Assembly (NCBI RefSeq): GCF_003605195.1
Contig: NZ_QYOS01000025.1
Span: forward strand, 620,001 to 684,000
Source: Aurantiacibacter odishensis
GTDB taxonomy: Bacteria; Pseudomonadota; Alphaproteobacteria; Sphingomonadales; Sphingomonadaceae
DNA length: 64,000 nucleotides
Direction: 5' to 3'
The notes under the pieces are model-generated. The model searched no databases. It saw only the letters and a program-made list of their open reading frames with translations, and had not been told where the DNA came from. Made by a program: the position numbers and the translations under genes. Below are positions 60,566 through 64,000 of this stretch, piece by piece (within the stretch, counting starts at the first letter, position 1; every line of letters starts with the position of its first letter).

Positions 60566-62097
60566 CAGTGTGCCCCCCCTTCGGCATGCTCTTCTTCGGC
60601 GGGCAGACCTTCGCCCATGGCGAGGTTTGCATCGCCTTCAGGAGCGGCAGCGGCAAGACGGGCATCGAGCACTTCGATATCGGCACGCATGGGAGCAAGG
60701 AAACTTTCCGGATAGACGCCCATCCACAGCACTGCGGCGGCAATCGGGCCAAGCAGCAGGTATTCGCGAACGGTCAGGTCAGGCATGGCCGCGGCATCGG
60801 CGTTCTTCTGTTCGCCGAAGCAGATGCGACGATAGAGATAGAGCATGTAGGCAGCGCCCAGGATGATGCCGGTCGTGCAGACGAAGGCGACCCAGCTGTT
60901 GGCCTGGTAGATGCCGGCCAGAGCGAGGAACTCGCCCACGAAGTTGCTGGTGCCCGGCAGGCCAACGGCAGCCATGGTGAACAGCATGAACAGCACGGCG
61001 TAGGCCGGCATGTTGATGCTGAGGCCGCCATAACGCGAAATCTCGCGGGTATGCAGGCGATCGTAAATGATGCCGACGCACAGGAACAGCGCGCCCGAGA
61101 CAAGGCCGTGGCCCAGCATCACCATCATCGCGCCTTCGAGGCCCTGCACGTTGAACGCGAACAGGCCCACCGTCACGATAGCCATGTGCGCGACAGACGA
61201 ATAGGCGATCAGCTTCTTCATGTCGGCCTGCACCAGGGCGATCAGGCTGGTGACGACCACAGCGACCATCGACAGGCCCCAGACCAGCCAACCGAAATCG
61301 GCACTCGCATCGGGGAACATCGGCAGGCTGAAGCGAATAAAGCCGTAGCCGCCAAGCTTGAGCAACACGCCCGCCAGGATGACTGAGCCTGCGGTCGGCG
61401 CCTGCACGTGGGCATCGGGGAGCCAGGTGTGGACCGGCCACATCGGCATCTTGACCGCGAAGCTGGCGAAGAAGGCCAGCCACAGCCAGGTCTGCGCTTC
61501 CACCGGGAAGTCGTATTCCATCAGGTACGGAATGTATGTGGTGCCCGCTGCATTCACCATCCACAGCATCGCGATCAGCATCAGCACCGAGCCGAGCAGT
61601 GTGTAGAGGAAGAACTTGTAGGCAGCGTAAATGCGGTTCTGCCCGCCCCACACGCCGATGATAAGGTACATCGGGATGAGGCCAGCCTCGAAGAAGATGT
61701 AGAACAGGAAGATGTCCTGCGCGGCGAACACGCCGATCATCAGAACTTCCATCAGCAGGAAGGCGGCCATGTATTCGCCCACCCGCTTGGTGATCGCTTC
61801 CCAGCTTGCTCCGATGCAGATCGGCATCAGGAATACACTGAGCATGATCAGCATCAGCGCGATGCCGTCAATGCCTAGGGCATAGGCAAAGCCATCAAAC
61901 AGCTCGTTGTATTCGGTGAACTGCCACTGCGCGCCGCCGATATCGTAATTTGCCCACAGCACCACGCCCAGCGCGAGGTTGATGAGCGTCGCCACCAGCG
62001 CGACCATGCGCGCAGGCTTCGCATCGAGGAACAGGCAGGCAATGGCCCCGACCAGCGGCACCGCCAGCATGACGGAAAGGATAGGAAAGCCGCCCAT
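60565..62097 (-). CDS. nuoM: NADH-quinone oxidoreductase subunit M
   Basis: Antiporter-like proton-pumping subunit of complex I. The 510-residue product has MEVLMIGVFAAQDIFLFYIFFEAGLIPMYLIIG-type helices with the conserved Glu. The channel motifs MPMWPVHTWLPDAHVQAP and KKLIAYSSVAHMAIVT are intact. The C-terminus is Glu/Ala-rich and extends past the fold (EEEHAEGGAH). It overlaps nuoL by 3 bases. Confidence 0.97.
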   Translation of the reverse strand: MGGFPILSVMLAVPLVGAIACLFLDAKPARMVALVATLINLALGVVLWANYDIGGAQWQFTEYNELFDGFAYALGIDGIALMLIMLSVFLMPICIGASWEAITKRVGEYMAAFLLMEVLMIGVFAAQDIFLFYIFFEAGLIPMYLIIGVWGGQNRIYAAYKFFLYTLLGSVLMLIAMLWMVNAAGTTYIPYLMEYDFPVEAQTWLWLAFFASFAVKMPMWPVHTWLPDAHVQAPTAGSVILAGVLLKLGGYGFIRFSLPMFPDASADFGWLVWGLSMVAVVVTSLIALVQADMKKLIAYSSVAHMAIVTVGLFAFNVQGLEGAMMVMLGHGLVSGALFLCVGIIYDRLHTREISRYGGLSINMPAYAVLFMLFTMAAVGLPGTSNFVGEFLALAGIYQANSWVAFVCTTGIILGAAYMLYLYRRICFGEQKNADAAAMPDLTVREYLLLGPIAAAVLWMGVYPESFLAPMRADIEVLDARLAAAAPEGDANLAMGEGLPAEEEHAEGGAH

Positions 62098-64000
62098 CAG
62101 AACAGCACCCAGGTGATTGCGGCGACAAGGCCTAGCAGCATGATCAGGGCGTAACTCGTAAGATAACCGGACTGGACATTCTTCGCAAAGCCGCTGCCGC
62201 GATCGACCACCCAGGCAACGCCGTTGGGGCCGAAGCGGTCAATCGTGCCCTCGTCGCCCTTCTTCCAGAAGACGCGGCCGAGCCAGAAGGCGGGTTTCAC
62301 GAAGATGAGATTGTAGAGTTCGTCGAAGTACCACTTGTTGAAGACGAAGTTGTAGATCGGGCCGAGCTGCTCCGTGGTCTGCCGCGGGAGGTCCGGGCGG
62401 CGGATATAGGCCAGCCAGGCTCCGAACAGACCGAGCAACATCACTACCAGCGCCGAGTACTTCACCCAGTAGGGAACCTCGTGCATCGCGTGCATCAATT
62501 CGGCGTTGTAGGCGATGGAGCCATCCCAGAACTCTGCGCTGTCGAGGAACGACTCGGCAAAGAACTGACCGGCGAAAATTGCACCCAGCGAGAGAACGCC
62601 CAGCGGCACAAGCATCGTCCAAGGGCTCTCGTGCGGATGATAACCACCGGTTCCATCGCCATGGTCCGGATTGGGGACGGCATGGGTCACGTCGTGGCCA
62701 GCGTCTTCCTGCGCTGCGGGATTGTGCTCGTCCGGCTCGTCATGGCCGTGATGGACGGCGTGCTGGATGTGCTCGCTCTCGATCCAGCGCGGCTTGCCCC
62801 AGAAGGTGAGGAACATCAGGCGCCAAGAATAGAAGCTGGTTAGTAGCGCCGCAAACACGCCAACCCAGAACGCCCCGGTGCCATTGCCACCAGCGGCATA
62901 AGACACCTCGAGAATGGCATCCTTCGACCAGAAGCCGGCAAAGCCTGCGCCGAGGTGATAGATACCGACGCCCGTGATCGCCAGCGTGCCGAACATCATC
63001 GCCCAGAACGTGAACGGGATTTCCTTACGCAGGCCGCCGTAATAGCGCATGTCCTGCTCGTGGTGCATCGCGTGGATGACCGAGCCCGCGCCGAGGAACA
63101 ACAGCGCCTTGAAGAAGGCGTGGGTGAACAGGTGGAACATGGCGGCGCCGTATGCGCCCACGCCAGCGGCAAAGAACATGTATCCCAGCTGCGAGCAGGT
63201 GGAATAGGCGATCACGCGCTTGATGTCCCACTGCGTCGTGCCGATGGTGGCGGCGAACAGGCAGGTTGCCGCACCGACCGTCGTCACCACGGCCAGCGCG
63301 ACAGGCGCGGCCTCGAACATCGGCGACAGGCGGCAGACCATGAACACACCTGCGGTCACCATGGTGGCGGCATGGATCAGCGCGGAGACCGGCGTTGGGC
63401 CTTCCATCGCATCGGGCAGCCAAGTGTGCAGGCCAAGCTGTGCGGACTTGCCCATCGCGCCCACGAAAAGCAGCAGGCAAAGGATCGTCATCGTATCCCA
63501 GCGCGCGCCCATGAAAGTGATCGAGCTACCCGCCATCGCGGGTGCGGCATCGAGGATTTCAGGGATGCTGGTGGTCTGGAACACCAGGAAGGTGCCGAAG
63601 ATACCCAGCATGAATCCAAGGTCGCCCACGCGGTTGACCACGAAGGCCTTGATCGCGGCGGCATTGGCGCTGGGCTTCTTGTACCAGAACCCGATCAGCA
63701 GGTAGCTGGCGAGGCCTACGCCTTCCCAACCGAAGAACATCTGCACCAGGTTGTTCGCCGTCACCAGCATCAGCATGGCGAAGGTGAACAGCGACAGGTA
63801 GGCGAAGAACCGGCTCTGGTCCGGGTCCTCGTCCATGTAGCCCCAGCTGTAGAGGTGTACGAGCGCGGATACGGTGGTGATCACCACCAGCATCACGGCC
63901 GTCAGTGTATCGACCCGCAGTGCCCAGTCGAACGTCATCGCGCCCGATTGCACCCAGGTCATGACCGGGGTCACGCTCGCCTCGGCATTGCCGGCAATGA
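62097..64000 (-). CDS. nuoL: NADH-quinone oxidoreductase subunit L (N-terminus beyond the window)
   Basis: Largest antiporter-like subunit of complex I, with the long lateral helix. About 634 residues are present. The frame remains open past 63974 to the right edge (…[13 protein letters not shown]…), so the N-terminus lies outside. Motifs are [39 protein letters not shown] and [19 protein letters not shown] His/Asp/Glu-rich loop (about 62640-62760) is longer than in E. coli. The order nuoL-nuoM-nuoN is typical. Confidence 0.96.
   Translation of the reverse strand, partial: IAGNAEASVTPVMTWVQSGAMTFDWALRVDTLTAVMLVVITTVSALVHLYSWGYMDEDPDQSRFFAYLSLFTFAMLMLVTANNLVQMFFGWEGVGLASYLLIGFWYKKPSANAAAIKAFVVNRVGDLGFMLGIFGTFLVFQTTSIPEILDAAPAMAGSSITFMGARWDTMTILCLLLFVGAMGKSAQLGLHTWLPDAMEGPTPVSALIHAATMVTAGVFMVCRLSPMFEAAPVALAVVTTVGAATCLFAATIGTTQWDIKRVIAYSTCSQLGYMFFAAGVGAYGAAMFHLFTHAFFKALLFLGAGSVIHAMHHEQDMRYYGGLRKEIPFTFWAMMFGTLAITGVGIYHLGAGFAGFWSKDAILEVSYAAGGNGTGAFWVGVFAALLTSFYSWRLMFLTFWGKPRWIESEHIQHAVHHGHDEPDEHNPAAQEDAGHDVTHAVPNPDHGDGTGGYHPHESPWTMLVPLGVLSLGAIFAGQFFAESFLDSAEFWDGSIAYNAELMHAMHEVPYWVKYSALVVMLLGLFGAWLAYIRRPDLPRQTTEQLGPIYNFVFNKWYFDELYNLIFVKPAFWLGRVFWKKGDEGTIDRFGPNGVAWVVDRGSGFAKNVQSGYLTSYALIMLLGLVAAITWVLF

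Overview
The window is a chromosomal segment of an alphaproteobacterium, most likely Sphingomonadales and probably an Erythrobacteraceae-type marine or aquatic bacterium (Erythrobacter/Altererythrobacter-like). The pointers are high GC, an alphaproteobacterial SOS box (GTTC-N7-GTTC) in front of lexA, a lipoyl domain fused to PdhB, a folate-dependent TrmFO, DUF1467 and DUF1178 proteins, a TipN-like polar coiled-coil protein, and gene orders typical of the group: ftsB-pdhA-pdhB, tpiA-secG-pyrG, ppiD-trpE-trpGDC-moaC-moeA-lexA, and nuoLMN-birA-coaX-rnj. I see no phage, insertion sequence, integrase, CRISPR array or rRNA. Most of the window is core genome.

Layout. 1-11.7 kb: end of an unknown gene, pth, ychF, a secreted TPR protein, gyrA, an NTF2-like protein, a YhhN membrane protein, an S41 peptidase, trmFO, an EF-hand protein and a short phytoene-synthase-like protein. 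11.9-17.7 kb: a tight cluster of six TadE/TadG-type pseudopilin genes. 17.8-24 kb: ftsB-pdhA-pdhB (minus), 4-hydroxyphenylpyruvate dioxygenase, a small exported protein and a two-domain MarR-type regulator. 24.6-27.8 kb: a large TonB-dependent receptor behind a 660-base leader region, divergent from the regulator. 27.9-33.5 kb: tRNA-Arg(CCT), DUF1178-nitrilase-glutaredoxin, an Hsp20 gene with a heat-shock promoter and a ROSE-like thermometer hairpin, a structured intergenic region, then pyrG, secG and tpiA. 33.7-44.3 kb: ppiD, the trp genes with two unrelated enzymes inserted, DUF3597, moaC, moeA and lexA. 44.3-49.3 kb: comEC, gltX, gltA. 49.4-55.7 kb: a histidine-kinase-like protein without its phosphoacceptor histidine, two unknown proteins and, divergently, a TipN-like protein. 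55.7-64 kb: DUF1467, RNase J, coaX, birA, nuoN, nuoM and truncated nuoL, all minus.

How the genes work together. Central metabolism (PDH E1, citrate synthase, complex I membrane arm, triosephosphate isomerase, CTP synthase) and translation or tRNA functions dominate. The observations most worth following up are: (1) the RpoH-type promoter plus ROSE-like hairpin masking the hsp20 ribosome-binding site; (2) the H-box-less kinase next to the TipN-like gene, possibly a polarity or cell-cycle module; (3) the orphan six-gene TadE/TadG cluster, one member carrying an EF-hand-like calcium loop pair; (4) the foldable 30.29-30.47 kb region that may encode an RNA; and (5) the tandem-MarR regulator/TonB receptor pair with an inverted repeat and a leader hairpin.
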